Assembly (NCBI RefSeq): GCF_026151205.1
Contig: NC_087074.1
Location: 18,142,712-18,202,711 of the forward strand
Reading direction: 5' to 3'
Length of the DNA stretch: 60,000 bases
Origin: Bolinopsis microptera
Lineage: Eukaryota; Ctenophora; Tentaculata; Lobata; Bolinopsidae
Shown here: piece by piece, positions 30,618 through 43,500 of the stretch
Layout: every line of letters begins with the position of its first letter
Numbering within the stretch: position 1 is the stretch's first letter
Notes under the pieces: generated by a model
Databases searched by the model: none
Seen by the model: only the letters and a program-made list of their open reading frames with translations
What the model was told of the DNA's origin: nothing
Position numbers and translations under genes: made by a program

Positions 30618-31685
30618 GTAGTAGTAGTAAATCTTTCAAAGTACGAAATATCTCTTTAAAAGAGCATCCTAGGCACCTTATAGATATCAAAACGCATAAA
30701 AAAGAAAACAAAAACATCAACCATCTTCTAACTTCTTCCACTCCTCCCTATCTAAAGCTAAAAATCTAAGGTCTTCGAAATCAGTCAAATTCTTAAGTCT
30801 AATATCAAGATTTCTACTAGTCAAGTCTTTTCTAATAACATCTAATAAGTTTAAACATGGTCTACCCCGTCTCCCTTCCATAAAAATATCAGAATTTATA
30901 GCAAATAACATAGAGGTGTATGCTGGTGAGTCTTCCTGTCCTCTTAAGATATGTCCTAACATTCTCCATCGAAACTTAGAGATTCTCACAGACAAGGGAG
31001 TGACATTACAACGAGCATAGAGTGCCTCATTAGAAATAACCCCAGTAGGCCATCTGATGTTGAGGATTCTTCGGAGGTGTTTGCGATGAGCAATATCAAG
31101 TTCATTCAACGAAGCTAGTGGTGCAGCCCAGGAGTTGCAGTTGTAGAGTAGAATAGAGACTACTTGTGCCTCGTAGATTTTGATCTTCCTTTGGACTGAA
31201 ATCTTGCTCTTCATCCAAACTTTCTGAAATTTACTAAAGGCAACATTACCAAGGAATATTCGATTCTTGATATCCTTAACAGTGCACATCAACGATCCTA
31301 AAGTTTTGTTAGAGCGCCACTCTTCATCACCTCTATACACTTTTCCAACAATCACCTTGCGTTTAACAGTGGGTTTAGGATCTGCTAAATAAAAATGGAC
31401 AAATTCAGTCTTGGAAGAATTGATATGAAGGTCCCACTGCTGGAATATATCTTTAGCGATAGGAAGCATTTCTTTGAGTGGAGCAAGTTCAGTGTTATTA
31501 AAGTCAATATCATCAGAGTATCCTGTTTCGAGTGGCATGAATTCTTCTGAGATAGGAGGATTAGGGATTGGATGATTCACTGGGTAAGGTGTTGATGATA
31601 CTTGGGAGAGTACAGATCTGAGGTGAATAAGTGCAGCGGCTTCAACAACAGTAAATAGATTACCTGATAGTGCATCTCCTTGAAA
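30618..31685 (-). pseudogene. 5'-truncated LINE reverse transcriptase fragment
   Basis: Minus-strand coding sequence from about 31685 to TGA at 30717 begins at the FQGDALSG motif, includes YSDDIDF (catalytic centre with Ser for Ala) and continues to the GRRGRP C-terminus. It has the same domain text as the LINE at 1-2601 (RRxLRxILN, RWRMLGHILRG) and keeps Trp where that copy has a stop. Residues before FQGD are unrelated, so the 5' truncation is near 31685. The tail is a short (TAC)n run touching the Copia repeat. Confidence 0.85.
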
Positions 31686-32011
31686 TATAAAGCAACTTAA
31701 CAATCTTACCCCTTTCAAACTACAAACAAAAGCTTAGGATAAAATTCGAGGTGATTGTAATAATTTAAATAGTCAATATAAAACTTCATTTATAAAGTAA
31801 AGGTGAGATGAAACTCTTGGAGTTCATATAAAACATCTCCAATGAAATCTAACAATAGACCCATAAAAAACACCAGGGGTAAAATCTATCAAATACACAA
31901 ACTTTCAAACACTTATATATCAGTCATCATTCATCAAATATGATTAAAATCTAAATCCTTAAAACACCTAACACATCTTAATAAACCAATAACAAATACA
32001 CAATAAATAAA

Positions 32012-33001
32012 TTATCCAAATCTTAAAACTCCGGTATCCAAAACTTCAAGTATTAAATTAGTTGGTGCCCCAGCTTTGGTGAATACGTTTGCAACTTGCA
32101 GTTTATTAGATATCCAATGAACATCAATATTATCTAATTTTACAGTTTCTTTTAAACATTCTATTTCATGTCTAAGTCTCTTATCCTCATTCAGTTTATT
32201 ACTAACAATAGAATCACACAAAGTTTGACTATCAACATAACATTCAATTTTAATATCCTCAATGTTGAGTAGCTGTGATGTCATTCTGCGAAGGAAGATG
32301 CAGGAGTCAATTGCTTCAAGGAGTGCATAGGTTTCTGCAAACAAGGTGCTTCTTACAATTCGCTTTAACTTCTTTGAGCACCATATCAAAGGAGTGGCAA
32401 ACTGGCTATCATCCGACTTAATGAATACTACATATCCACCCTGTGAAGCTCCATTGTAGAGGTTTTTGTGTGAGGCATCACTAAAGAGGATGAACTTCAG
32501 ATTTTTCAGACTCCCAAGTGAGTGATGTTTGATACAGACATGCTTAATATCAGTGCAAGCAGTCATGATCATTTTCTGTTCATCAGCACTCAGATCCATG
32601 GACCTCATCAATTTGAAAGCAAGCACATTGTCAGGATAAGTAATGTCAATAGCTTTAGCTTGTTTCATAGCACGGTCAAAACGAATCATAAAGTCTGCGA
32701 CTTCTTCATCTTGATTTCTCTTTATATCTTCAAAAATAACATACCTTTCATAGGCCATATCATTTTTGTCTTTCTCAAACACAGCATCTAGATGTGTGAT
32801 TAAAAGCGCCAAACCATTTTCTTTGACCATATCTTCTAGGGACATTTCAATTGCAACAGTTTTGTAGTCTCCACCCAAGACCCCAATAACCGTAGGAGCT
32901 TGTTTCTTCACCGCGACATCTGTTCCTAACTCCCAGATTTTAATCTCCTTTTTCCATGCTCCATAATCCTCACCAATCCTAGGAGGGCTTTGCTTTGACA
33001 T
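32012..33001 (-). CDS. Copia gag fused in frame to RNase H (protease, integrase and RT deleted)
   Basis: The 329-residue frame starts at ATG 33001. Residues 1 to about 150 are Copia-type Gag (WKKEIKIWE, then a helical domain ending MIMTACTDIK). From about residue 160 it is a Copia RNase H: FSDASH with the first catalytic Asp, AETYALLEAID with the Glu, CYVDSQTL with the second Asp, and a conserved VHWISNKLQVANVFTKAG end. Everything normally between Gag and RNase H is absent, yet the frame is continuous. The residues SxLFAET and KRLRHEI match GalEa-type elements of marine invertebrates. It cannot move by itself. Confidence 0.85.
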   Translation of the reverse strand: MSKQSPPRIGEDYGAWKKEIKIWELGTDVAVKKQAPTVIGVLGGDYKTVAIEMSLEDMVKENGLALLITHLDAVFEKDKNDMAYERYVIFEDIKRNQDEEVADFMIRFDRAMKQAKAIDITYPDNVLAFKLMRSMDLSADEQKMIMTACTDIKHVCIKHHSLGSLKNLKFILFSDASHKNLYNGASQGGYVVFIKSDDSQFATPLIWCSKKLKRIVRSTLFAETYALLEAIDSCIFLRRMTSQLLNIEDIKIECYVDSQTLCDSIVSNKLNEDKRLRHEIECLKETVKLDNIDVHWISNKLQVANVFTKAGAPTNLILEVLDTGVLRFG

Positions 33002-33158
33002 TTTCACACTTCCTGCAACCACTGTTAACCTTAGGTATTGGTACCAGTAACTACACCGTTGTTATATGAAAAGGTAGTAAAGAATCGTATCAAGTCATAC
33101 AGTATCAAGTCATACGCTTATACAGCAAAGCCCTGGGAAATACATAATTAGTGATATA

Positions 33159-34204
33159 AAGTAACTTAACATCAGGGGTGCTAATTGATAAAATGGATTA
33201 TGACGAATTATATCAATAATGAACAGTCAACAGACCCCTTTTTGACACTGTCGTTTGAATAAAATTCCACTTCTCTTTCCTCTCTACTACTCTCTACTCC
33301 TATTGGTTAGATAAGAGCCCCTACTTTACTTCCATCCAGAGGTTACATCAATGATCAAACATCTGCAGTTATTGAAGCTCATGTCTTTTTGTACCTATAC
33401 TACACATCTGACACTATCGTTTCTTAAATGCGGCTTGAACATTGAAATGTTCTTAGGCATCACATAAATTCGCAAATTTGTGTGATAGTTTTATTTTCGC
33501 ACTCAGCACAAAGTAGGTTCGAGTTTATTACTGAGTAAAAGTTGCTGAATTGCATGAAGAACGTTGAATAACCATTGCTTGTGTTGTGACCATATTACAC
33601 CACGTGGCCTAACTGCAACTAGGTATCAGAATAAATAGATTCCCTTATTAGCAAAGAATGTACACACTCATTATTAGCTGATAACCAGAGTACCCGTGTC
33701 AAAATCTTATTAAACATTCTGTCCTAATAAGTATGATTTAACATGCATACACCGTTATCACTGAGTGAGGGCCCCTTTTTCTTCAAAAAAGAGAGAAAAG
33801 AGAATGTGCACACATATTTCTTTGTAATCTGTAAGCACATTTGCATTTACATCTCTTTGACTTTAGTTATTATATCACCATAAAACAAAGGGGTCTACAA
33901 TGGAAAAACGTACCTATGTGCCGTCCAGCTACGTATTTTGCTGCCCCTGAATTTTTGTTAATGTCCTAAAAAAGAAAGAAAAGGTCAGGCCTTCGTTTTA
34001 AACACCCACCCCCCATAGCTTTTTGCTGTCCTCGGCCCTTGGAGCATTTTGTACCCCTAAACATTTTTTCACATCGTCTAAAAGTTGTCCGGGATAATAT
34101 AATACAAAAAACGGACGGGAAAAAAAAGAAATTCAGGAAATTATTCCCTGAATTATTATGATGCAATTCCCCCTGGAAAGCAGGGGCTGTCGATATACCA
34201 CTGG
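33159..34204. other. Intergenic region upstream of the ERM gene
   Basis: No gene was seen. It is AT-rich with a few purine or pyrimidine runs (for example 33775-33800). The ERM 5' UTR or promoter may lie here or in 34363-34528, but no clear core element was seen. Confidence 0.4.
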
Positions 34205-34362
34205 AGTTCTAGTCTAGATCTATACGATTTTTGTGAAATAATCTATAATTTCACAAAAATCGTTTATATCTAGAGTAGAACTATTGTTGTGTAACCATAT
34301 AAAATCTGCATCAATTTAGCTATAGCTAAATTGATGCAGATTTCATATGGTTACACAATAAT
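34205..34362. repeat. Two abutting long hairpins upstream of the ERM start
   Basis: Hairpin 1 has 35-bp arms (34205-34239 and 34248-34282, three mismatches, 8-base loop). Hairpin 2 is an 80-bp palindrome with 40-bp arms (34283-34322 and 34323-34362, two mismatches, no loop). They touch without a spacer. They may be two nested foldback elements or hairpin-RNA sources. Confidence 0.85.
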
Positions 34363-34528
34363 TGGTCATTAAAACATATTTTGATCTAGATCCTCTGATA
34401 AAGAGACTCCAGTGTGGAACTTATATTTTGACCCATATAACTTGTATTTATATTGATATTATATATGCTTCATACTTAAATTTCAGTTTTACATTATGGT
34501 TTCATGGAAGTAGAAGAAACAAGTTGAG

Positions 34529-37500
34529 ATGCCGAAGCAAGTGAGTCAGATTTTATTATTTAGAATTTTAAATCCAATTAATGAATAATCTAAAACCATA
34601 TTAAATCTTCCTTCAGTACACCTTTTGATAATTAACCTGCATCTATAACATTGTAACTAATACCTGACCTGTGTTATATGACATACATATTATAAAAGAA
34701 ATCCGAAAAATTCTAAACTTAATATAAAAATGTTTATATCTCAAGTCATTGCCAGAAAGCAAAATAAAGTATGGATATATGCAATTTTGATTTAAACACA
34801 AAATCTGCAAAATGATCAATTTTTTAATGTTAATATTGAAGCTGAGTTCGAGAATAAAGCAAAAGCAACTGAGATAATGGAAATATAACGATTTAATATT
34901 CTTTTGGGCGTTATAACAAACTTCCAAAAGTTACTATTAATAGGAAATACTATATTTGGTAAATGGTAACTCATTTAAAAGCTGTCAGTATTTAATAGCA
35001 TTTCTGACAGGAATTTGTTGTTTGTTACCAACATTTAGCATGTCACTAGTTATAATTCTTTCTGGGTATTATATCCCGAAAAGTCGTGAACACTGGTAAC
35101 CGACAATTTCCCGCAAGGGTTGTCACTTGCCAGAGTATTATCAGGACAGACTGCGAGTCACCTTAAATTGGCTGGCGGGAAGTTTCAAAACATAACAGTT
35201 GCGCACTATATATTACATACTATATTGTATCAGCGCACATATCACATTTACACACAAAGTGTCAAAAAATCGAAATCCTGAGATGCAAGTTCTGCGTCTT
35301 GTATGATACACTGAATTCTGAATTGTTTTCAAATCCCAAAGGATTTGGTTGGCCGGTAAAGTGCAAAATGGAATTAGCATGTTGAAATGTTGTGTGCTAG
35401 TTTGTATGTATATAACAGCACTGAGAGCAAGGCTCACAATAGGGACCACGTGAAAATGAACATGTAATAATTTGCAATTCTCAGCATTAGCAATCGATAT
35501 CTTTCTGAGAATGTATATCAATATAGACATTTTACGATAGTCTGTTACTAAGAATAGAATTTTTTATGTTATAATAGCATCTTTTGAAGTTTGGCTAGAT
35601 ATAATATATTTATCATATTATTATGATAGTGTTATTGGCAAGAGGTTAATATTGGCTACTCCTTTATTTCTATAAATGCGACGTCCTATAATATGTACCT
35701 AAAACTTAACATACAATTGATTATTAGACTACGATACAAATTGTTAATTATACATATTAATTAGGATATAATTTCGTTGTTATATCATAATTACTATTTG
35801 TTATTTAACAATTTTATGATAATATGATAATATTTTTCAGATCAACGTAACAGTATCAACAGTCGAGTGTGATTTGGACTTCGCCATCCAACCAAACACC
35901 TTGGGAAAAAATCTTTTTGATCAGGTTTTTTATGAAATTAATAACTTATTAACTATTAACTATTAATATTAGATAATTGTTAATTTTATCACAATGTAGA
36001 AAATGCATTGTAGTAAAATAGCGAGGTTGTTTTCAGATCCAATAGAATATCTTGAATCCCTAGAGTGGTGCTAACAAAATATTCAGGGATCCCATTCATT
36101 GAACAAAAGCTAGATTATATTTTCTGGCATGCACTTATGAATTCCATGAATAGTAACATAGTAATATTATCTGTAACCCAGCGCCCACTACAGGAGCAAA
36201 ACCTCACAATGTATAACCTTAAATTATCAACCATCATGCCCGTTATCGAGCTTTGGAGCTTTGGCGTTTTAGGTGTCACATTTTAAATTTGAATGACCTC
36301 ATTTGTTGCCTAAAACGAGAATTGTCGCCAAAAACGTTCAACCTTATCAGATTACGTCAAATTTCTACACAGTGAAAAATTCTGAGACACACCAATAAAT
36401 CTCATAGTTGTTGCAATTATTTTACAATCGAAACCTTTAAAAAGAGGTGTACTGAGGAGTTATGCTTATTGGTATTTAAGTAACTTTATGCAACCTCAAA
36501 TCAATCGAATTACAAATAAACTTCCAGAACATCATCTGTGTGCTCCATGACTACTTACGATATAATTTCTGCAGAAATAGACGGTGTTTAGTACTGTCTA
36601 GTTTCTTGAACTTTCTCCTGTCATATAACTGTCATATAACTATATAAACTTGGTGGATCTCAAGCCTGTAAATAGAGAGCTGGTAAACTGCTTACGTCAG
36701 CTGACTGATGTAAACTCAGGGACATAGCTCGGCAAACTGTACTATCGATTTCACTCACGGCCTCGGTTTTACCGCTCGGCCTAATTCAGTTACGTAGTGC
36801 AGTAAAAGGGGCCTAACTAATTTAGTTACGTAGTGTAAAAGGGGCCTAACTAATTTAGTTACGTAGTGTAAAAGGGGCCTAACTAATTTAGTTACGTAGT
36901 GTAAAAGGGGCCTGACTAATTTAATTACGTAGTGTAAAAGTGGCCTGACTAATTTAGTTACGTAGTGTAAAAGTGGCCTGACTAATTTAATTACGTAGTG
37001 TAAAAGTGGCCTGACTAATTTAGTTACGTAGTGTAAAAGGGGCCTGACTAAGTAACCTGAGTTACGGAATATTGAACAATTATTCAACATATTTTATATC
37101 CTTTCTCCAGATCATTCAACGCACAGTCACACAGTGAGATCTCGACAGTTTAGCACTATGACATGATCCCCACGATTGATTTTGACTGATTGAAGCAGGA
37201 CTGACCGCGTTGGCGCGTTCTTCCATAGTTCCATTTCTTGTCACACGTCTTTTAACCCAAAGATCCATTTTATTTTAGTATATAACATAATATATGTTAT
37301 ACATGTTTTGCAGTGCGTGGTGTCACTGCAAATATCAGACATTTTGCACCCAAAGTAAATGATCAGGTGAGTATTTTAAATACGTTTAAATGCGCTGTAA
37401 CATTCACTAGCTACGGGGCGAATATTAAAAATGCTTCATAAACCGTCAACCACGCCATTATCTGGTTTTATAAAATGAATATTTTGCGAAATTGGTGGGA

Positions 37501-40500
37501 GCAATATATAATAATCTGAGGAAGCTTGAGAGAATTGGGCATGAAGATTAATACTTTGATAAAATTATTTGCATATGTTATCTGATTAATATCGTACAAA
37601 ATCGCCCATCTCACCCAGACATCTCACGAAACGTACTACCTTACTACTATTGATTGAGTGAGCTGCATGACTCGACTGCTGGCAAAATCAAGCAGAATTA
37701 CGTAATTTATGCAAATCTTTACCCCTATTCTCCCTTTTAATCACTCTTGGGTATAATTAAGTAGAAATTAAATTAGGCAATCCATTTCGAAAACCCCTCC
37801 CTCCCGTTACCCTCAGAGATTACGTAATTTATTGAGAATAATTGCCCCATATGTATTACATATGAGGCAATGTATTATGTAAGCTGACTACTAACTTTAT
37901 TTAATGATTTAAGCGAATGGATTTTGACTTAATTTGATTCTACTAGACATTCATTTCAATCTGGCGGACAGTGAAATTTATAGGAATGAATAATTATCTT
38001 GATTTAAATATAAAGTTCCGCTGGCAGTTGATTCATAATTAGGCTCTATCGCAAGAAAACTTTAATAATTTTCGTAACCGTGAGTTTCTTTGTGATTCAA
38101 TCCGATACAGGGAGCAGATTATATTCATAACACAGAAGCAGATCAGTATCAATACTGGAAATGTTATAACTCAGTTATTACTCATTAAGTCATTAAGTTA
38201 TTTATTAACACATCTGTGAGGAAGTCCCGTTATTTGGCTGTCAACAATAATGTTCACAATATGAGATCTATAAATAGCATCATATTATTACACTTCTAAA
38301 AAAGTAGTCCCACATTTTCTAGCTGTCAACTGGCGTCAACTGGATCTCGTTGACTGTCTCACACACACACGGCTTCAATCCAGTTTAGTTTTATATTAGT
38401 GACGATGCCCTGCTTTTACGTATAAAAAGCAGTATTCTGGTCAATGGTCATTACTTAGTCAGTTCATTAGCCATTACTCACTGACCGAAATACGTAGTGT
38501 CATTATAAAGGTAGATACGTCATGATTAAAGGTGAATCAGTCAAAAAAAACTCTGGGTATGTCCATGACGCAAGTTCTAAAAATTGGCGTAATTAAGCAT
38601 TGACATAACCCCTAAGATAAATCTCTGGTACAGTTCAATTCTAAAAATCGGCGTAATTAAGCATTGACATAACCCCCAAGATAAATCTCTGGTACAGTTC
38701 AATTCTACATATTTTAGTACTGTATTAGAAATTCTTCACATTAGAAATTCATTCTCTAGAATGCTAAAAAGCTTCAAGATAAAGCAGGCAGATGTACACT
38801 ACCTGCCCTTCTAATTTACACAGCTCAAATGCTTTATCTGTCGTATAATTAACGAATGCTAATTACCTTCTATTATGACATGCTGTAGTCGAATTATACA
38901 TTATTTATGCTGAATAGTAAGGTATGTGCATGTGTGTAGGCAGTAAATGACCGTGTGAATCTCCCCTCCTAGATTTGCCATACGATTGGAGTTAAAGAAG
39001 TTTGGTACTTTGGGTTACAGTATGTAGATAACAAAGGTGTGACGTCATGGCTCCGGATGAACAAAAAGGTAAAATCACACAAATCACACATTTGGGCGTG
39101 AACTTACCACATCTCCTCCTGCGTCACATAGTTATTAAATATTTAAACTTTTGTAGTAATGTAGTTCAATGTTTAATTCTGTGTTGTCTGGGCAACAGTG
39201 ATTTAGTATAACAGACCGGGTAACCACGTCTTTTGTTCTACAAATAAATCCCGTAAAGCTACTAAGACCTCAGCTAAGCATTTATTAGTCGTTGAGCTGA
39301 CAATTGATCGCCTCCTTATTCGTAGCAATACCATCATGCCTCATGGAAGATACACCATTACATCTTCACCAGTTATATGTATAATGTATATTCACACATT
39401 TTTTCTCGCAGGTAAAAGATCAGAATCTACAGAAACAATATCCCTGGAGATTCAGATTCAAAGTTAAACTCTATCCAGAAGACGTTGCTTACAACATTAT
39501 TCAAGATGTCACATTGGTGAGTTCACTTTCTCTTTCATTTTCCCCTGTTGGTGAGTTCACTTTCTCTTTCATTTTCCCCTGTTGGTGGGTTTCGTACTGT
39601 TAATAAATAATAACAGTCTGTTCTTAGGAGGAGTCCTAACTCTCCTCGCGTCCTAAGATGGCGTTTCTATTTTCTCATATAGTCATTATATAATATATGG
39701 TTAGTTTACTTTCTGTATGATGCTCATGATCTTCTGAAGAATTTTCTGAAGGATTTGTCCTCTTACTGGTTTTATAAAAGTTATGCTGCAACTTTCATAA
39801 CCGCTTAACGTGTAAATTGATTTGCCATGATTTTTTTATTATCTGATTGTTTCACACTTTTCATATTTCATAATTTTATTACTAGGTGGAGGTGATGTTA
39901 TTGAGACTTTGGGCGGCCATAAAACTCCTGTTTTGAAAATTGTCCTCTGTACTTGTTTCACTGACCCACGCTTTATAGCATCTATACATGTCGGCCCATT
40001 TTATATGTTTGTTCGATTTGCTGTACATTTGTATATTTGCTATTTTGTAAAAGTTTCAAATCAAATCAAATCATGACCAAATAGGTTACGTGGTAAAATC
40101 AAAGTTACCGTATCAGCCGATATATTGTAGTATCTTGAGGTAGTAGCAAATCAACCGTTTGTCAAATTCAATTGTTTAAATAACTGGTGAAATGTTTATC
40201 TGACTGGCTCAGGGGGGGGGGGGGGGGGGAGCTGGGATCATACACTTAGTACCTGATCCCCCCCCCCCCCTAGGCCCCCTGACTGACTGTATTACTATTA
40301 CAGCGTTCGTAATCATGTTATGTTACATACTTATTACACAATACATGCATGTATTATTAATATTAGCTATAAAGTCTGATACTTATGATGAAGGTGTTGT
40401 ATGTAGTATGTAGTATGTTGTATGTAGTATGTTATATGTAGGTATGTACAACATACTGATTTCCCACTGCAAATATTGCCCTTTTAATGATATAGAATAG

Positions 40501-43500
40501 GAGCTCTACAGCCAGCGAACCACTATCCCCACTCCCCAGTGTGCCTTCTTGATCCCCACTGGGTGCTGAATCACAGTTAAAGTGATCGCTTAAACTGTTG
40601 GTAATCTAACAGTAGTATAAATCCAGAACCATTCATAGAAAGGACATTACAAGTTTAACGAATTTTCTTGGAAATTAAACTGCTCGACTAAAAATGAATG
40701 GTATTGCCTATTATATTTTATTGCAGTTAAGGGGGCCGGGGGGGGGGGGGGGGGGGTCTTCATCAAAATTCTCTCGAAATCGACTTTATAGTTGTTTCTG
40801 ATAGAGGGGAGTGATATCTATCAGCTGCTTTTGGTCCCATGGAAAAATATTGTTCCTAGCCGAAATTATCGCTGGTCAAAGGTCAGCGCTTATGTGTAAT
40901 TGTATTGCGCGAGCGATTTTCAATCGCGCGTTCTGAAAATCGAGTCTAAAAATCTATCTTCTCCTACATTTTTTGAGCAATCACCCTCAAACTTTCAGGA
41001 TATGTTCTTAGAATCAGTTAGAAGAGAACTCTAGAGCCAGAATTTTGAGATAGGCCTTTAAAGATTTTTAATTTGATTTTGAAATTCTTTGACCTTGATT
41101 TTTAGAGGTCCAAGATTTTAAAAATCGAATTAAAAATCTTTAAAGGCCTATCTCAAAATTCTGGCTCTAGAGTTCTCTTTTAACTGATCCTAAGAACATA
41201 TCCTGAAAGTTTGAGGGTGATTGCTCAAAAAATGTAGGAGAAGATAGATTTTTAGACTCGATTTTCAGAACGCGCGATTGAAAATCGCTCGTGCAATACA
41301 ATTACACATAAGTGCTGACCTTTGACCAGCGATAATTTCGGCTAGGAACAATATTTTTCCATGGGACCAAAAGCAACTGATAGATATCACTCCCCTCTAT
41401 CAGAAACAACTATAAAGTCGATTTCGAGAGAATTTTGATGAAGACCCCCCCCCCGGCCCCCTTAAACAGTGCTCCATAGATTAAATCAGTTAACTACAGT
41501 AAAAACTCTCTATTCCGTGAAACTCTCTGCATTCTGTGAGACTCGTTGTCACGTGATCATTCCTTTCCCCGATATTTCCTTATCCAGACAGCTAAAACTC
41601 TAGCTATAAAGTGATATCTGTTTCGCCCGAGAATCACAAAAAAAAGAGAGTATTTAATGTACCTGCAATGGTTGGTTCTTGGAATATAAAATCGTTGGAA
41701 TTCCATTACATTAATGTCTCCATATTTTCAAATTTAAAGACACCTTGCGAAATTCTCAGTTACATGCCCATTATATTTACTGTTTAAAGGTTTAACTGAT
41801 CATGACAATGCTTGCAGCTTTCTAGTTTTAAGGTTATGGAGGTTTAAGAACAAAGCTTTCATTTCGTAATCCTGGATTCTAATACGAAGTCACAATAGTC
41901 TTATGAAATGCTTGATTATTGGTAAGTCTCTTGCGCATTAGCTGGCTTCTTTTCAATCTACATCAACAAAGTGTTGTATGTTATTAATGTGGGTTATAAT
42001 AGTGATTTATCCCCACATCCAGAAAGGCGGCAGATCGGCAGATTATCTGAGAGGAAAGTTTGGTTCTGGGAGGAAATTTGATGCCGAAGAGCATAAGAAT
42101 ATTTTTAGGGGGAAACATTGGAGTCATGGACTGCGAGGAAATTTAAAACTATCTGGATGTGGGAATTTATGTAATTATAACATGATTCTATAAATAAAAA
42201 GAATAAACAGATCGACAGAACAATTTCCTTTCTTTGTTTCTTTGGTCATTATGATTCAATTAATTTGATAATACAAATGTGATATCAAACATTGTCATTG
42301 TTAAATTTCTTTTGAATATCACATTCTTTTATATTATATTACTAAAAATATATATTACTAAAAATATTCTTTTAACATCTCTATTCTATACTTTTCTTAA
42401 CATCTCTATTCAATACGTTTCTCTATTATCAAAGATAAAATACACTGATTTTGCGATAAAATGTATTAATACAGTGTGAAATTGTATAGTAATACAATCA
42501 AATAACTAGTCAATCATTCCATCAATAATATTAACCACCTATTAACATTTCAGAGGTTGTTTTACATGGAGATAAAGGACCTGGTTATAACTGACGAAGT
42601 GTACTGCCCTCCCGAAACATCAGTTCTTCTAGCGTCTTACTGCGTAAGTACAATTAAACTAGCACTATTTATAGTGTGGCTGGTAATTGGTATGAGCAAT
42701 GAGCATCATAGTATAGGGGGTAAGGAGTTAAGGGAATGGACTAAACTGTTATATTGAAATAAACCGAGATTGGAAGCTAAATAGCTTAGTTCTGCGTTCA
42801 TTTTGTGAAAAATATGACTCAAAAAAACATGACCGTGGTTAAATTAAGTGGCTTAGCCAACATTTAAATTTACCATCATAACTTGGCTTATTTGCGTAGT
42901 GTTTCAGTACCGGGCAGTGAGTCTTGATTAATTGGAAAATGAGTGAGCTCATTTTAATGTGTTTTTGTTGGCTGAGAAACTACCAGGATCATTAAGTTAA
43001 ATGATTCTCTCTGATACCAGATCCAAATTCTTACCAATCGGGGGCGAGTATTTACTATGATTATGGCATGATCAATTCTTTGCAATTCTCCATTAATATT
43101 ACCATCCTTTTAGCTATAATATCTTAAATATTTAAGGGCACTTAAGCGAGTTTTACTTCTAACACTTTACTTACTATCAGTGTCAAGAAAAGTTCGGAGA
43201 CTTTGACCCGGAGATATACCACACAAGTTTATTAGACATAGACGGTCTTCTTCCAGTCAGGTAACAACTATAACAACCATGACAACTATAACAACCATGA
43301 CAACCATAACTACTATAACAATCGTATCAACCATAACAACCAAATGTCTTTTTAAAGACAGTTTGTAACAGGTCCAGTGTCCACACACCAAAATTGCCAC
43401 TATTTGCTAGGATCGACGCTATTAGAATCAAACTTTTTGGCAAAGAACAAACATACAATATGAGATAAAGAATATTCTCGACTAATTATACTATTTTTGT

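Larger units (their letters stand above)
30482..33158 (-). mobile_element. Deleted Copia (GalEa-like) retrotransposon bounded by identical 136-bp direct repeats
   Basis: The 136-bp sequences at 30482-30617 and 33023-33158 are identical by eye and start TGTTAACCTTAGG on the plus strand. Read on the minus strand they end GGTTAACA, as an LTR should, though their other end (TATATCAC) lacks the usual TG. Just inside the right repeat the minus strand reads G-TGGTTGCAGGAAGTG, a possible primer-binding site. Contents on the minus strand: a gag-RNase H fusion frame, a 3' non-coding part, then a truncated LINE directly against the second repeat. No clear target-site duplication was seen. Confidence 0.75.

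Noticed and set aside
36755-37090. Minus-strand frame with nine [11 protein letters not shown] repeats
   Set aside because: The 33-bp minisatellite is a multiple of three and has no stop; it lies in an ERM intron on the opposite strand.
37313-37367. Exon-like segment between TTTTGCAG and GTGAGT in ERM intron 2
   Set aside because: Its length is not a multiple of three and it would break the frame between exons 2 and 3, which join perfectly without it.
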